NCBI RefSeq assembly: GCF_027938815.1
Contig: NZ_CP115913.1
Coordinates: forward strand, 3,568,001 to 3,632,000
Direction of reading: 5' to 3'
Source: Oceanirhabdus sp. W0125-5
Lineage (GTDB): Bacteria > Bacillota > Clostridia > Clostridiales > Clostridiaceae
Length of the DNA stretch: 64,000 nt
The number at the start of each line of letters is the position of its first letter. Position 1 is the first letter of the stretch. Shown here piece after piece: positions 26,153 to 36,051 of the stretch. A program made the translations under genes and the position numbers. The notes beneath the pieces are model-generated. The model was not told the origin of the DNA. It worked only from the letters and a program-made list of their open reading frames with translations, and did no database searches.

Positions 26153-26281
26153 ATGACAAGCGAAAATAAACCTAAAGCTACCAAGCAGAACAAAAAAGAA
26201 GATGGTAAATTTAGATCAATGCAAAATAGACACAGCGAATCAGAACTTACTAGAAATACTTTCGCAACTAAAAATAAATAA
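26153..26281 (+). CDS. Small basic protein (42 aa), minor spore-protein-like
   Basis: ATG 26153 with ribosome site AAGGAAGG encodes 42 highly polar residues (starts MTSENKPKATKQNKK) without hydrophobic segments. It is followed 18 nt later by a similar small gene. Composition (Lys, Asn, Ser, Gln) and size resemble the minor small spore proteins SspN/SspO/SspP, but no specific family is recognised. The antisense 89-codon frame is a shadow of this pair. Confidence 0.6.
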   Translation: MTSENKPKATKQNKKEDGKFRSMQNRHSESELTRNTFATKNK

Positions 26282-26299
26282 GCTGAAAGGAAGATAATT

Positions 26300-26425
26300 A
26301 TGACAAAACAAAAACCATCAAGAAATCCAAATAGAAGCACAAAAGATAATGCAAAAACTAACGGTGCTCATGATCGCCATGGTATGAATGATAGAAATAA
26401 AGCAGCTCATTCACATAATCAATAG
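26300..26425 (+). CDS. Small basic His/Asn-rich protein (41 aa), minor spore-protein-like
   Basis: ATG 26300 with ribosome site AAAGGAAG encodes 41 residues rich in Asn, Lys, Arg and His (MTKQKPSRNPNRSTKDNAK... ending AAHSHNQ). Together with the preceding gene and the terminator 6 nt downstream it forms a two-gene unit convergent with a germination permease. The style of sequence is that of Bacillus SspP-like proteins; this is inference. Confidence 0.6.
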   Translation: MTKQKPSRNPNRSTKDNAKTNGAHDRHGMNDRNKAAHSHNQ

Positions 26426-26430
26426 CAATT

Positions 26431-26460
26431 AAAAACAGGTAGTTTATTCTACCTGTTTTT
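26431..26460. terminator. Bidirectional terminator
   Basis: AAAAACAGGTAG-TTTATT-CTACCTGTTTTT is a perfect 12-bp stem serving the small genes on plus and the germination permease on minus, whose last codons lie inside it. Confidence 0.93.
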
Positions 26461-27547
26461 TAATTCTCACATAATTTTTCTTTTTAATTTCAGCAATAAT
26501 CCATATAATAATAGGAAAGATTACCTGAAAAATTAAAGCATAATAATTCCACATTCCAGCAGTCCATTCATAAAAACTCATAATATTTATTGTTTCAAAA
26601 TGAGATATAATTAGTATTAAAACAGCTGTTGGAATAATTAGAACTCCATAATCTTTATATTCTAATATTTTACCGAATCCTCTACATGCACCTAGCAAAA
26701 ATACACTAATTTTAATAATCACTCCTAATAAGAATATGATAGATGCTATTACTTCTGCCCTTTTTAAAAAGACTCCGAAACCCATCTTTGAAAAAGAAAA
26801 GTACGTAGGATGATATAGGGATGAAGCTGTATCTACGCCTAAAACCAATATATTAATCATTGAAACCCCAAGTATTAAAAACGAACCAAAAAATAATCCT
26901 ATAAGATAGACTTTATATGGGGATTTTTTTCTTTTAAAAGCTGAAAATGCAATTGTAAATGGTATTGTTTCTGTAAATGGAAACATAAAAGCTGCAAAAG
27001 ACCCTTTAAGTATTGGCTTTGAGCCATTAGCTAAAACCGGCTTAAGATTTTTAATATCCATAGCTGGAATCAATAATAGTAATGATACTATTAAAAAACC
27101 AACTAGTATGATTATAAAAAATTCACCCCATTTTCCTATTACTCCAATTCCTTTATAAACCATGCAAACACATAAAAATATCATTAATGCATCTAGCAAA
27201 AACATTGGAGTTCTTGGAAGTCCAATTATTTTAACGAAATATCCAAAATTAATCAAAACTTCAGCAGCTGTCTCTATAATAAAAAGAGTAATTATCAACT
27301 CTATTATTTTACCAATAACCTTTCCAAAACAACATTCGATAATATCAAACATATCTTTATTTTGAAAAATTACATGTAATCTAGCATATATAAATAATAT
27401 GGGTATCGACATAAAAGTTCCAAGGATTATTGCTAACCATATATCTTGTTTAGCATCTATTCCAGTTGCTTGTATTGAACTAGTTCCAATTATAAACATG
27501 GTCATAAGAACAATTCCATGTCTATCAGAGATAACTTCTTTTTTCAT
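26444..27547 (-). CDS. Spore germination permease, GerAB/GerKB-like
   Basis: 367 residues with about ten membrane helices, of the GerAB (APC-type, endospore germination) family. The start ISDRHGIVLMTMFIIGTSSI and the region FPFTETIPFTIAFSAF are family-like. In germinant receptors this subunit senses the germinant in the inner spore membrane with GerA/GerC partners. No gerA or gerC gene is adjacent, so it is an orphan subunit. The last codons and stop fall in the terminator stem. Confidence 0.88.
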   Translation of the reverse strand: MKKEVISDRHGIVLMTMFIIGTSSIQATGIDAKQDIWLAIILGTFMSIPILFIYARLHVIFQNKDMFDIIECCFGKVIGKIIELIITLFIIETAAEVLINFGYFVKIIGLPRTPMFLLDALMIFLCVCMVYKGIGVIGKWGEFFIIILVGFLIVSLLLLIPAMDIKNLKPVLANGSKPILKGSFAAFMFPFTETIPFTIAFSAFKRKKSPYKVYLIGLFFGSFLILGVSMINILVLGVDTASSLYHPTYFSFSKMGFGVFLKRAEVIASIIFLLGVIIKISVFLLGACRGFGKILEYKDYGVLIIPTAVLILIISHFETINIMSFYEWTAGMWNYYALIFQVIFPIIIWIIAEIKKKNYVRIKKQVE

Positions 27548-27675
27548 TAGTTCATTCTCCTATGCATAAAGTTAATCACTTTTAAATATTTATTTAAATA
27601 ATAGTTTTATTATTCTTCTAATACTTTATCTAATACATCCTAACAATCAAAATTCTCATGACTTAATTTAGACAA

Positions 27676-27722
27676 AACAAAAAGACACCTCCATATCATA
27701 ACTGATATAAAAGTATCTTTAA
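27676..27722 (-). terminator. Terminator of spo0A
   Basis: AAAGATAC pairs with GTGTCTTT, with an inner stem ATATCA-GTTA-TGATAT; the minus strand continues TTGTTTTG. It starts about 15 nt past the spo0A stop. Confidence 0.75.
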
Positions 27723-27735
27723 ATTCATAATTATT

Positions 27736-28557
27736 CTAGCTAACTCTATTCTGTAATCTCAACTTATCAGCAACCATAGCGATAAACTCAGAGTTTGTTG
27801 GCTTGCCTTTATCATTGTGAATTGTGTATCCGAATAGCTTATTGATAGTGTCAACTTGACCTCTAGACCAAGCAACCTCAATTGCATGTCTGATTGCTCT
27901 TTCAACTCTACTAGCTGTAGTATTGAATTTTTTAGCTATAGATGGATATAATTCTTTAGTTACTGCTGATAATAACTCAATATCATTAACTACCATGCTT
28001 ATAGCTTCTCTTAAATACATATAACCTTTAATATGAGCTGGAACACCAATCTCATGAATTATATTAGTTATCTCTCTTTCAAGATCGAATGGCTCATTTC
28101 TAACTTCATTTCTAACTACAGCAGGTTGAGAGTTTACAAATGTACTTGCTACTCTGCTTCCCTCGCTAGCTATTGTACTATTGAACATTTGTCTGATTCT
28201 CTTAGTGAATACATCCATATCAAAAGGTTTAACTACGTAGTAATCAGCACCTAGAGTTATAGCTCTCTGAGTAATCTTATCTTGCCCTACAGCTGAAAGA
28301 ACAATCACTTTTGGTGATGAACTTAGATTCATACTCCCTAATCTTTCTAAAACTCCTAGACCATCAAGTTGAGGCATAATAATATCTAATACAACTAAAT
28401 CCGGTTGTTTTTCTTCAATAAGCTTTAAAGCTTCCAATCCATCTCTAGCAATACCTGTAACTACTATATCCTTTTGTGTTAATAAATAATCGTTAAGAAT
28501 ACTACAAAATTCTTTATTATCATCTGCTATTAAAACCTTGATTTTGTTATCATCCAT
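27736..28557 (-). CDS. spo0A: Stage 0 sporulation response regulator
   Basis: 273 residues. The receiver domain has acidic pocket ADD (11-13), phospho-acceptor Asp58 in [10 protein letters not shown] and Lys in VVKPFD. After a linker comes the Spo0A C-terminal DNA-binding domain (from about [20 protein letters not shown]) with the recognition-helix segment [18 protein letters not shown]. It is the master switch for sporulation and, in clostridia, solvent and toxin genes. ATG 28557 has ribosome site AAGGGGGAAG. It lies after spoIVB as in Bacillus. Confidence 0.98.
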   Translation of the reverse strand: MDDNKIKVLIADDNKEFCSILNDYLLTQKDIVVTGIARDGLEALKLIEEKQPDLVVLDIIMPQLDGLGVLERLGSMNLSSSPKVIVLSAVGQDKITQRAITLGADYYVVKPFDMDVFTKRIRQMFNSTIASEGSRVASTFVNSQPAVVRNEVRNEPFDLEREITNIIHEIGVPAHIKGYMYLREAISMVVNDIELLSAVTKELYPSIAKKFNTTASRVERAIRHAIEVAWSRGQVDTINKLFGYTIHNDKGKPTNSEFIAMVADKLRLQNRVS

Positions 28558-28610
28558 TTGATCTTCCCCCTTCTTCTTTCCCAAAATACCAATTCTTAAC
28601 AATTATTGAA

Positions 28611-28635
28611 TTCGACAAACGATTGGTAATTCCTT
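28611..28635 (-). promoter_or_regulatory. Sigma-H promoter with 0A box upstream of spo0A
   Basis: The minus strand reads AGGAATT (28635-28629), 13 nt, then CGAAT (28615-28611), matching the sigma-H pattern. TGTCGAA (28618-28612), a perfect 0A box, overlaps the -10 element. It lies 54-78 nt upstream of the start codon. The layout indicates sigma-H-driven, Spo0A-modulated expression, as in Bacillus Ps. Confidence 0.75.
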
Positions 28636-28839
28636 CTATTTGAGAAAATTTATTTTATTTTTTTTTAATTAATACATAATAAAAGTCAGTTTTTCAATAT
28701 ATGTACACTTTCTACACTAATAAATCACCTGTAATGCTAAATCATTACTTTATTTCACAATAAAAAAATAAATAAAGATTTCAGATATACATCTTACTAT
28801 CTTTACTTATATTTTACTATCTTTTTAGTAATTTTACCA

Positions 28840-30036
28840 CTATTTATTTAAAATTTCAGCATCATTTATCATCCATTCAATATAAATTCCATATCCTACA
28901 TCTGGTTTATTAACTAATACATGTGTCACAGCACCAACAATTTTGTTGTTTTGTATAATAGGGCTTCCGCTCATTCCTTGAACTATTCCGCCAGTTTCCT
29001 TCAATAATTTTTCATCTGTAACCCTAATTAACATGCTTTTCCCATTAGCTGTGTTTTGGTCTAATAGTTTTTCAATCTTTATATCGTAGAATGCTGGTTT
29101 TTTTCCTTTTATGGTTGTAATAATTTGTGCTTTACCTAATTTAATTTCATCTCTTAAGGCAATCGGCATAGGTTTGCTACTGATTGGATTGATAATTTTC
29201 CCATTACTATTCCCAAAAATCCCACAAATAGTGTTGCTTTTTATTTCTCCTAAACTTTTGCTATTTTCATTAAAAATTCCTCTTAATTCTCCTGGTGCCC
29301 CTCTCATACCTTTCTTTACTGAAAGAATATTTGAGTTAACTATTTCACCATTCTCAATTTTCATTATTTCCCCTGTATCTACATCTGTTATAGGATGACC
29401 TAAAGCACCAAATTTTTTACTGCCTTCATGATAAAAAGTAAGTGTTCCTACACCCGCCGTGCTGTCTCTTACCCACATTCCAATTTTAAATTTACCATCG
29501 CCTTCACTCTTAATTGGCTTAATATTCTTTAAATTCTTCTTTCCTTTTCTTTCTATTAAAATCCTATGCACTCTTTTAGGATTTTCGTTTATTATTTTTG
29601 AAATATCAGTTGCTACATTTATCTTTTTTCCATCTATCTCTAAAATACAGTCTCCAACTACAATTCCCGCAGATGCTGCTGGACTTTTTTTAACTACTGT
29701 ACTGTCATTTATATCTGTAAGCGCTACAACAAGAGCTCCTTTAGTTTTTAATTTAATTCCTACTGGTGTTCCTCCAGGATAGAGTTCTACATTACCTACA
29801 GAATTAATATTAACTTTTTTCAAACTCAGTACACCTAATAATTTAGCATCATACAAATTATCATTTTCAGTTTCTTGCGCATTAACTTTTTCATATTTGA
29901 TAACTTTATTTTGTAAATATGAATCTAAATTTTTTGTATGTACATTATCAGGTAATATCTCATAAACACTTGATACTGCACAAACAACTAACAAAAGTAA
30001 CATTATTATAAAATTATAAATACTTCTTTTTTTCAT
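28840..30036 (-). CDS. spoIVB: SpoIVB peptidase
   Basis: 398 residues, peptidase S55. An N-terminal membrane anchor is followed by a PDZ domain (about 90-160, VVKKSPAASAGIVVGDCILEIDGK) and the catalytic domain with His in GALGHPITD and the nucleophile Ser in GMSGSPIIQNNKIVGAVTHV. It is secreted by the forespore and cleaves SpoIVFA to activate sigma-K processing. It is adjacent to spo0A and recN as in Bacillus. Confidence 0.96.
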   Translation of the reverse strand: MKKRSIYNFIIMLLLLVVCAVSSVYEILPDNVHTKNLDSYLQNKVIKYEKVNAQETENDNLYDAKLLGVLSLKKVNINSVGNVELYPGGTPVGIKLKTKGALVVALTDINDSTVVKKSPAASAGIVVGDCILEIDGKKINVATDISKIINENPKRVHRILIERKGKKNLKNIKPIKSEGDGKFKIGMWVRDSTAGVGTLTFYHEGSKKFGALGHPITDVDTGEIMKIENGEIVNSNILSVKKGMRGAPGELRGIFNENSKSLGEIKSNTICGIFGNSNGKIINPISSKPMPIALRDEIKLGKAQIITTIKGKKPAFYDIKIEKLLDQNTANGKSMLIRVTDEKLLKETGGIVQGMSGSPIIQNNKIVGAVTHVLVNKPDVGYGIYIEWMINDAEILNK

Positions 30037-30336
30037 TGAATTCCCCCCATTTATTTATCGTCATACATTTAAAGTTCCCTTTTTAAACAAGCTATATGCT
30101 GTATTTTTACTTGAAGTAGAACCAATGAATTTAGGGTTATATAATAAATTAATTATTTGGCTTTAATTGTAAGAGCTTAAAGTCTAAAGTAAAAAAACAA
30201 ATTAAGTTTACATTCATCACGCTTAAAAAGATTTAACTTATAATATTTCTGATTTATACTTGTTTTATATTTATTATTATTTCAAAAAAAAATAAAATAA
30301 GACTACACTATATAGTCTTATTTTTTCACAATATTA
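30037..30336. other. recN-spoIVB intergenic region
   Basis: 300 nt of AT-rich DNA between two minus-strand genes. It holds the recN terminator at its right end and the spoIVB ribosome site (GGGGGGAATTCA). A forespore-type promoter for spoIVB is expected here, but I could not identify one with confidence. Confidence 0.5.
30293..30326 (-). terminator. Terminator of recN
   Basis: AAATAAGACTA and TAGTCTTATTT (11 bp) with T-runs on both sides, starting 14 nt past the recN stop. Confidence 0.85.
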
Positions 30337-32031
30337 TTAATTTATTCTATGTTTTTTATTATCTGCTAATCTTATTATTTCAATGGCATGATTTCTAATT
30401 GCTTCCGTAATATTATCTCCACCAGACATTTTTGCTATTTCATCAATCTTTTCTGTGCTGTCAAGTATCTTAATATTGGTAAAAGTCTTATTCTCTTGAA
30501 CCTTCTTTTCAACTCTGTATATATGATCAGAAATACACGCTATTTGTGGTAAATGGGTTACACAAAAAACTTGATGTTTTTTTGATATATCATACATTTT
30601 TTCACCAACTCTTTGTGCAATCTTTCCACTTATCCCAGTATCTATTTCATCAAATACTACTGAAAAAACTTTATCTCTATCAATAAATACTGATTTCAAC
30701 CCTAGCATTATTCTTGAAAGTTCTCCCCCTGATACAATAGCTCCTAAAGAATTCATAGGCTCACCTGGGTTAGTGGAAATCAAAAATTCTACTTCATCAT
30801 TTCCTACAGAATTAAAATTTGATAGTTTTCTTACATCAACACCAAAGTTACTCTTTTCTAAACCAACAAATTTTAATTCATTATTAACTTTTTCAGATAA
30901 TTTTTTTCCTATAGCTACTCTATCATTGTGTAAATCTTCAGCTAAAACTAGTAATTCTTTTTCAAAAATTAAAATTTTTTCCTCTAACTCATCAATTTCA
31001 TTGTCTCTATTCTGAAGTTCATCATACTCCTTAACAATAGAATTTTTGTATTGGATTATATCATCTATTGTTTCACCATACTTTTTTTTCATACTATCAA
31101 TTATGTATAGTCTTTCATTAATCCAATCTAATTCGTTGTTATCAAAATATATCTCTCCACTTAAACTATTTATTTCTCTAATACACTCTTCAATAACATA
31201 AAAAGCATCATTCAAATCATTTTTTACACCTTTAATTTTAGGAAAACACTCTTCCAGCTCTATAAGCTCAGAAACAATGCTATTTAAATCATCATAGATA
31301 GATCTTCCACCATAATTAGAGCCATTTAATGTATTATATGCATTTTCAAGAGTAGTTTTAATTTTTTCACTATTACTTAGTGTGTTAAAGCTCTCGTATA
31401 AAGTAACATCTTCACCAGATTTCAATTCATGCTTTTCAATATCATCAATTTGAAATTTTAAAAATTCAATCCTTTGATTAGCCCCTTGAATTTCTTCCCT
31501 ATACTTATTTACCTTATTCTTTAACTTAGTATATTCTTTAAATTTATCTTCAAACTGCTTTTTTTTCTCAATAAATGCTGTATCTCCATAGTGATCTAGA
31601 TACATGATATGTTTTTTACTATCTAATAGTCCTATATTATCATGCTGTCCATGAATATCTAATATATTCTTGGTTAATTCTTTTAATGCGGAAATATTAA
31701 CAGCAGTATTATTAATTCTAGTTATTGTTTTACCATATTTGAATGTTTCTCGAGAAATAATCAAATAATCTTCATATTCAATCCCAATATCATTAAGCTT
31801 GTCTTTAATATATTCTTCTTCAATGAGAAATATCGCTTGTACAAAAGTTTTATTTTCTCCACTTCTAATTAAGTTTTTTGAAAACTTTCCTCCAAGAACA
31901 AAGTTAATTGCATCAATAAGTATAGATTTACCTGAGCCTGTTTCTCCGCATAGAACGTTAAATCCGTCATTGAAGCTAACTTTCACCTCTTGTATTAAGG
32001 CAAAATTTTTAATATGTAATTCTAGAAGCAT
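30337..32031 (-). CDS. recN: DNA repair protein RecN
   Basis: 564 residues, SMC-like ABC ATPase. Walker A is GETGSGKSIL near the N-terminus. Long coiled-coil arms fill the centre. The ABC signature VSGGELSRIMLGLK and Walker B VVFDEIDTGISGKIA are near the C-terminus. It acts in double-strand-break repair by recombination. Part of the argR-recN segment conserved in Firmicutes. Confidence 0.97.
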   Translation of the reverse strand: MLLELHIKNFALIQEVKVSFNDGFNVLCGETGSGKSILIDAINFVLGGKFSKNLIRSGENKTFVQAIFLIEEEYIKDKLNDIGIEYEDYLIISRETFKYGKTITRINNTAVNISALKELTKNILDIHGQHDNIGLLDSKKHIMYLDHYGDTAFIEKKKQFEDKFKEYTKLKNKVNKYREEIQGANQRIEFLKFQIDDIEKHELKSGEDVTLYESFNTLSNSEKIKTTLENAYNTLNGSNYGGRSIYDDLNSIVSELIELEECFPKIKGVKNDLNDAFYVIEECIREINSLSGEIYFDNNELDWINERLYIIDSMKKKYGETIDDIIQYKNSIVKEYDELQNRDNEIDELEEKILIFEKELLVLAEDLHNDRVAIGKKLSEKVNNELKFVGLEKSNFGVDVRKLSNFNSVGNDEVEFLISTNPGEPMNSLGAIVSGGELSRIMLGLKSVFIDRDKVFSVVFDEIDTGISGKIAQRVGEKMYDISKKHQVFCVTHLPQIACISDHIYRVEKKVQENKTFTNIKILDSTEKIDEIAKMSGGDNITEAIRNHAIEIIRLADNKKHRIN

Positions 32032-32069
32032 AATATCCTCCTATTAGTCATCTAATAATAAAATTGATT

Positions 32070-32522
32070 TTAATCATTGATAATTTTATGAATTTCTTCA
32101 ACCAATTTGTTAGCTTCTTCTTCCTCTCTAAGAAGTATAAAAATTGTATTATCTCCTGCAATAGTACCTGCAATTCCAAAAAAATCAAGCTGATCTATCA
32201 TTTCTGCAGCTGCTGATGCACTTCCAGGTAAAGTTTTAATTACAACAAATTTATCAACTTTCTCTATGCTTAATATACTATTAGAGAAAATACCAAGAAG
32301 CTTTTCTCTTTTAATATCAGTATCTGGAACTGAAATAGCATATTTATATCTCTTGTTCTTTGATAATACTTTAATAATCCTTAGTTCTTTAATATCTCTA
32401 GAAAGAGTTGATTGTTTAACATCAATACCTTTTTCTAAAAGTTTTTCTCTTAACTCTTCTTGTGTTTCAACATCATACTTTTTTATAATTTCTATAATAG
32501 TTGCTTGTCTTTTACCCTTCAT
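32070..32522 (-). CDS. argR: Arginine repressor
   Basis: 150 residues. An N-terminal winged helix (about 1-70; DVKQSTLSRDIKELRIIKV is the recognition region) and a C-terminal hexamer domain with the arginine-binding GTIAGDNTIFI. It represses arginine synthesis and activates breakdown genes. It overlaps the end of nadK by 11 nt and precedes recN, the common Firmicute order. Confidence 0.96.
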   Translation of the reverse strand: MKGKRQATIIEIIKKYDVETQEELREKLLEKGIDVKQSTLSRDIKELRIIKVLSKNKRYKYAISVPDTDIKREKLLGIFSNSILSIEKVDKFVVIKTLPGSASAAAEMIDQLDFFGIAGTIAGDNTIFILLREEEEANKLVEEIHKIIND

Positions 32523-33369
32523 TTTTTCTCACCTTCATAAAATTATTTTTATGCATGATTTTTCTTCTAAGAATATCAAAATAATCATTATTTAATAAAC
32601 GTAATACTTTACATCTTTTTTCACTCTTAGTTACAATTATCTCATCCTCTTCAGATAGTTCATAAACATTCTGACCATCAACAGTTAAAAAAATACTTTC
32701 ATTTTGCCCTTTTAGCTTTAATGAAATTTCCTTATTTGCTGAAACAACCATTGTTCTCATTGACATTGTATGAGGACAAATCGGTGTAATGGCAACAACA
32801 TCTAACTCTGGATGAATAATTGGTCCTCCAGCTGATAAATTATAAGCAGTTGAACCTGTTGGTGTAGATATTATTATACCATCTGCAGTAAAATTGGTAT
32901 AAAATTTATTATCTATACTTATTGAGAATTCTACTATTCTAGATAGGGTACCCTTTGCAGCCACTATATCATTCAAGGCTATAAATTCATCTGATTTACC
33001 GTCTTTTATTTTACAATTCAACATAATTCTTTCTTCAATTTCATATGAATCCCTATATAATTCTCCAATAATATCGTCAAAATCCCCAATCTCAGCATTG
33101 GTTAAAAAACCTAGATTCCCTATGTTAATACCTAAAATAGGGATATCGTTCTTACCAAGACTTCTTGCAGTTCTAAGTATAGTCCCATCCCCACCAAAAA
33201 CAATAATAAAATTCAAATTCTCAGCTCTTTCAGTATTTAAATCCATAGAATCTTTGAATATTTCAAAATGCACATCATGAAAAACCTGTTTTAATTTCTC
33301 TATGATTTCATTTAACTGATCACCATGAATATCTTTGCTTGAATTTATATTTATTCCAATTCTTTTCAT
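32512..33369 (-). CDS. nadK: NAD kinase
   Basis: 285 residues. GGDGT (VFGGDGTILRTAR) and NLGFLTNAEI, TPTGSTAYNLSAGGPI are the NAD kinase motifs. It makes NADP from NAD and ATP. Overlap with argR suggests coupling in the tlyA-nadK-argR-recN operon. Confidence 0.96.
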   Translation of the reverse strand: MKRIGININSSKDIHGDQLNEIIEKLKQVFHDVHFEIFKDSMDLNTERAENLNFIIVFGGDGTILRTARSLGKNDIPILGINIGNLGFLTNAEIGDFDDIIGELYRDSYEIEERIMLNCKIKDGKSDEFIALNDIVAAKGTLSRIVEFSISIDNKFYTNFTADGIIISTPTGSTAYNLSAGGPIIHPELDVVAITPICPHTMSMRTMVVSANKEISLKLKGQNESIFLTVDGQNVYELSEEDEIIVTKSEKRCKVLRLLNNDYFDILRRKIMHKNNFMKVRKNEG

Positions 33370-33379
33370 ATTGAACCAC

Positions 33380-34177
33380 CTACTTTAATGTTAAAAATGC
33401 ATCATTTACAATATTCTCAACTTGAATATCATTATATTCTACAATGGATTTTTCTCCATAAATTAAATACTCAATATTTCCGTTCGGTCCTTTAATAGGT
33501 GAATAACTAAGTTTAACATTACCTATATTCTCATCTTTAAATAAACTTAAAATTTCATTTATAACCCTTTTATGTTCCTTTTTATCCTTAACTACACCTT
33601 TTTTATTAAGATATTTTCTACCACATTCAAATTGTGGCTTTATTAAAGCACAAATTCTCCCATTGTCCTTTAGAAAACTATTTGCCTTTGAAAGTATCTT
33701 ACTAAGTGATATAAAAGAAACATCTATAGATATAAAATCAATATTATCTTCTACTTGCTCCTGAGTGAGATCTCTAATATTACAATTTTCCATTGATATT
33801 ATTTGAGGATGACCTTTTAATTTTTCATGTAGTTGGTCTGTCCCCACATCAATACTGTATACCTTATGAGCTCCATTCTGTATCATACAATCTGTAAAAC
33901 CTCCCGTAGAGGCACCTATATCCATGCATATTAAATCCTTTAAATCTATATTGTATTCATCAATGGCTTTCTCCAGCTTCAATCCACCTCTACTTACATA
34001 TGGAATTTTTCTTCCCGTAAATTGAATATCGCTGTCTACTAAGACCTTCTTTCCGGTTTTAGTAACAATTTTACCATCAACTTGAATATCACCTTTTTTT
34101 ATATGTTCTTGTGCTCTTTCTCTTGAAGAAAACATCCCTTTCTTATAGAGCAGAACATCTAATCTTTCAGTTTCCAT
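33380..34177 (-). CDS. tlyA: TlyA family rRNA 2'-O-methyltransferase
   Basis: 265 residues. An S4 RNA-binding domain (1-60) is followed by a FtsJ-like SAM methyltransferase with CMDIGASTGGFTDCMIQNGA (motif I) and DFISIDVSFISLSKIL. The family methylates 16S and/or 23S rRNA; some members were called haemolysins. It starts 4 nt after dxs and lies in the dxs-tlyA-nadK-argR order of many Firmicutes. Confidence 0.94.
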   Translation of the reverse strand: METERLDVLLYKKGMFSSRERAQEHIKKGDIQVDGKIVTKTGKKVLVDSDIQFTGRKIPYVSRGGLKLEKAIDEYNIDLKDLICMDIGASTGGFTDCMIQNGAHKVYSIDVGTDQLHEKLKGHPQIISMENCNIRDLTQEQVEDNIDFISIDVSFISLSKILSKANSFLKDNGRICALIKPQFECGRKYLNKKGVVKDKKEHKRVINEILSLFKDENIGNVKLSYSPIKGPNGNIEYLIYGEKSIVEYNDIQVENIVNDAFLTLK

Positions 34178-34181
34178 TAAA

Positions 34182-36050
34182 TCACCTTAAAGCCCTTTCT
34201 ATACTGCTTGCGATTCCTTGGCCATGTAAATCATATTTCTCGTAAAGTATTTCGATATTTCCATGTTCAATAAATTCATCTGGAAATCCAAGATTAAGAA
34301 CCTTTACTTTGTCATGATCTTTATTTAAATAAGATAAAATACTTTCACCAAATCCGCCCCTTAACACATTGTCTTCTACAGTAACTATCATATTGAAGTT
34401 CTCTTTTAATTCATCCAACAGATGCGTATCAAGAGGTTTAATAAATAATCCATTTATCAGTGAAGCATTTATTCCTTTTTCATTAAGAATTTTCCATGCT
34501 TCAAGAGCTTTTGTTAAAAGCCTGCCGTTACTAATAATCGCAATATCTTTTCCTTCTTTAATTATTTCCCATTTTCCATCATTAATAACACTAATATCAT
34601 CAATTTCGTTAATTTCATCATAATCTCCTCCTCTAGGATAACGAATCGCTACAGGAGCATTATGATTAAATGCCCATCTCAGAATTTTATTTACTTCCCC
34701 AATTTTTTTAGGAGCTACAATAGTCATATTTGGTATTTGTGTTAGATAAGAAATATCAAATACCCCTTGATGTGTTTCACCATCATCACCAACTATCCCA
34801 GCTCTATCAATTCCTAAAACCACAGGTAGCTTCTGCAAACAAATATCATGTAATATTTGATCAAAAGCTCTCTGAAGAAATGTAGAGTAGACTGCAAAAA
34901 ACGGCTTTAAACCTTCACTAGCCATCCCAGCTGCCATTGTTGTAGCATGTTGTTCAGCAATTCCTACATCAAAAAATCTATTTTCAAATTTTTTACTGAA
35001 TTCACCTAAACCAGTTCCTTTGGGCATAGCTGCTGTAATTGCAACTACTTTTTCATCTTCTTTAGCAATATCAATAAGAGCATCTCCTACGGCTGATGAA
35101 TACGTTGGAGTTGATTTTTTTAATGTTTCTCCAGTAATAACATCAAATTTCCCGATACCATGAAACTTATCTGGATTATTTTCAGCTGGTTTATACCCTT
35201 TTCCCTTTTTAGTTATTACATGTATTAATACTGGTTCATTTAACTTTTTTGCATCCTCTAAGATTTCATCTAGATGTTTAATATTATGGCCATCTATTGG
35301 TCCAAAATAATGCAATCCCATATCTTCAAATATCATATCAGGTAATACTACCTGTTTAACTGCACTCTTAACATTAACAATACTGTTTGATATCTTTTTC
35401 CCTATATGAGGTATTTTGTCTATTGAACTCCTTACCTTATGTTTTATGGTATTATATTTTGGATTCACTCTTAGATCATTAAGAATATTTGATATTGAGC
35501 CAACATTTTTAGAAATTGACATTTCATTATCATTTAAAATAATAATCATTTTACTTTTTCTGAATCCTACATCATTCAATGCTTCAAAAGCCATTCCACC
35601 ACTAAGTGCACCATCACCAATTATGGATACTACATCAAATTTTTCATTTTTAAGATCTCTTGCCCTAGCCATACCTACTCCTGCTGAAATAGATGTACTG
35701 CTGTGTCCTGCTTCAAAGAAATCATATTTACTTTCACTCTTCTTTAAAAATCCACTTAATCCCTGATGTTGTCTTAATGTTGGAAATTTATCTTTTCTAC
35801 CAGTTAAAATTTTATGTACATATGATTGGTGGCTAACATCCCAAATAACCTTATCAATATCCAGGTCAAAGACTCTATATAAACTAATGGTCAATTCCAC
35901 AACACCTAAATTAGATGCTAAATGACCACCTGTCTTACTTATATTCTCTATAAGGAATTTTCTTATATCCATACTAAGCATATCTAATTGTTCATAATCT
36001 AAAGTCTTTATGTCCTTAAAAGAATTAACTTTATCTAATATATTATACAT
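34182..36050 (-). CDS. dxs: 1-deoxy-D-xylulose-5-phosphate synthase
   Basis: 622 residues. The thiamine-diphosphate motif is GDGALSGGMAFEALND; the central domain has GIAEQHATTMAAGMA and DRAGIVGDDGETHQG; the C-terminal transketolase domain is complete. It condenses pyruvate and glyceraldehyde-3-phosphate for the MEP isoprenoid route and for thiamine and pyridoxal. It follows oapA by one nucleotide. With ispA on the other side of the OLE RNA it marks an isoprenoid cluster. Confidence 0.97.
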   Translation of the reverse strand: MYNILDKVNSFKDIKTLDYEQLDMLSMDIRKFLIENISKTGGHLASNLGVVELTISLYRVFDLDIDKVIWDVSHQSYVHKILTGRKDKFPTLRQHQGLSGFLKKSESKYDFFEAGHSSTSISAGVGMARARDLKNEKFDVVSIIGDGALSGGMAFEALNDVGFRKSKMIIILNDNEMSISKNVGSISNILNDLRVNPKYNTIKHKVRSSIDKIPHIGKKISNSIVNVKSAVKQVVLPDMIFEDMGLHYFGPIDGHNIKHLDEILEDAKKLNEPVLIHVITKKGKGYKPAENNPDKFHGIGKFDVITGETLKKSTPTYSSAVGDALIDIAKEDEKVVAITAAMPKGTGLGEFSKKFENRFFDVGIAEQHATTMAAGMASEGLKPFFAVYSTFLQRAFDQILHDICLQKLPVVLGIDRAGIVGDDGETHQGVFDISYLTQIPNMTIVAPKKIGEVNKILRWAFNHNAPVAIRYPRGGDYDEINEIDDISVINDGKWEIIKEGKDIAIISNGRLLTKALEAWKILNEKGINASLINGLFIKPLDTHLLDELKENFNMIVTVEDNVLRGGFGESILSYLNKDHDKVKVLNLGFPDEFIEHGNIEILYEKYDLHGQGIASSIERALR

Positions 36051-36051
36051 C

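Noticed and set aside
26071..26340. 89-codon minus-strand hydrophobic ORF
   Set aside because: Antisense shadow of the two small plus-strand genes, which have good ribosome sites and a terminator.
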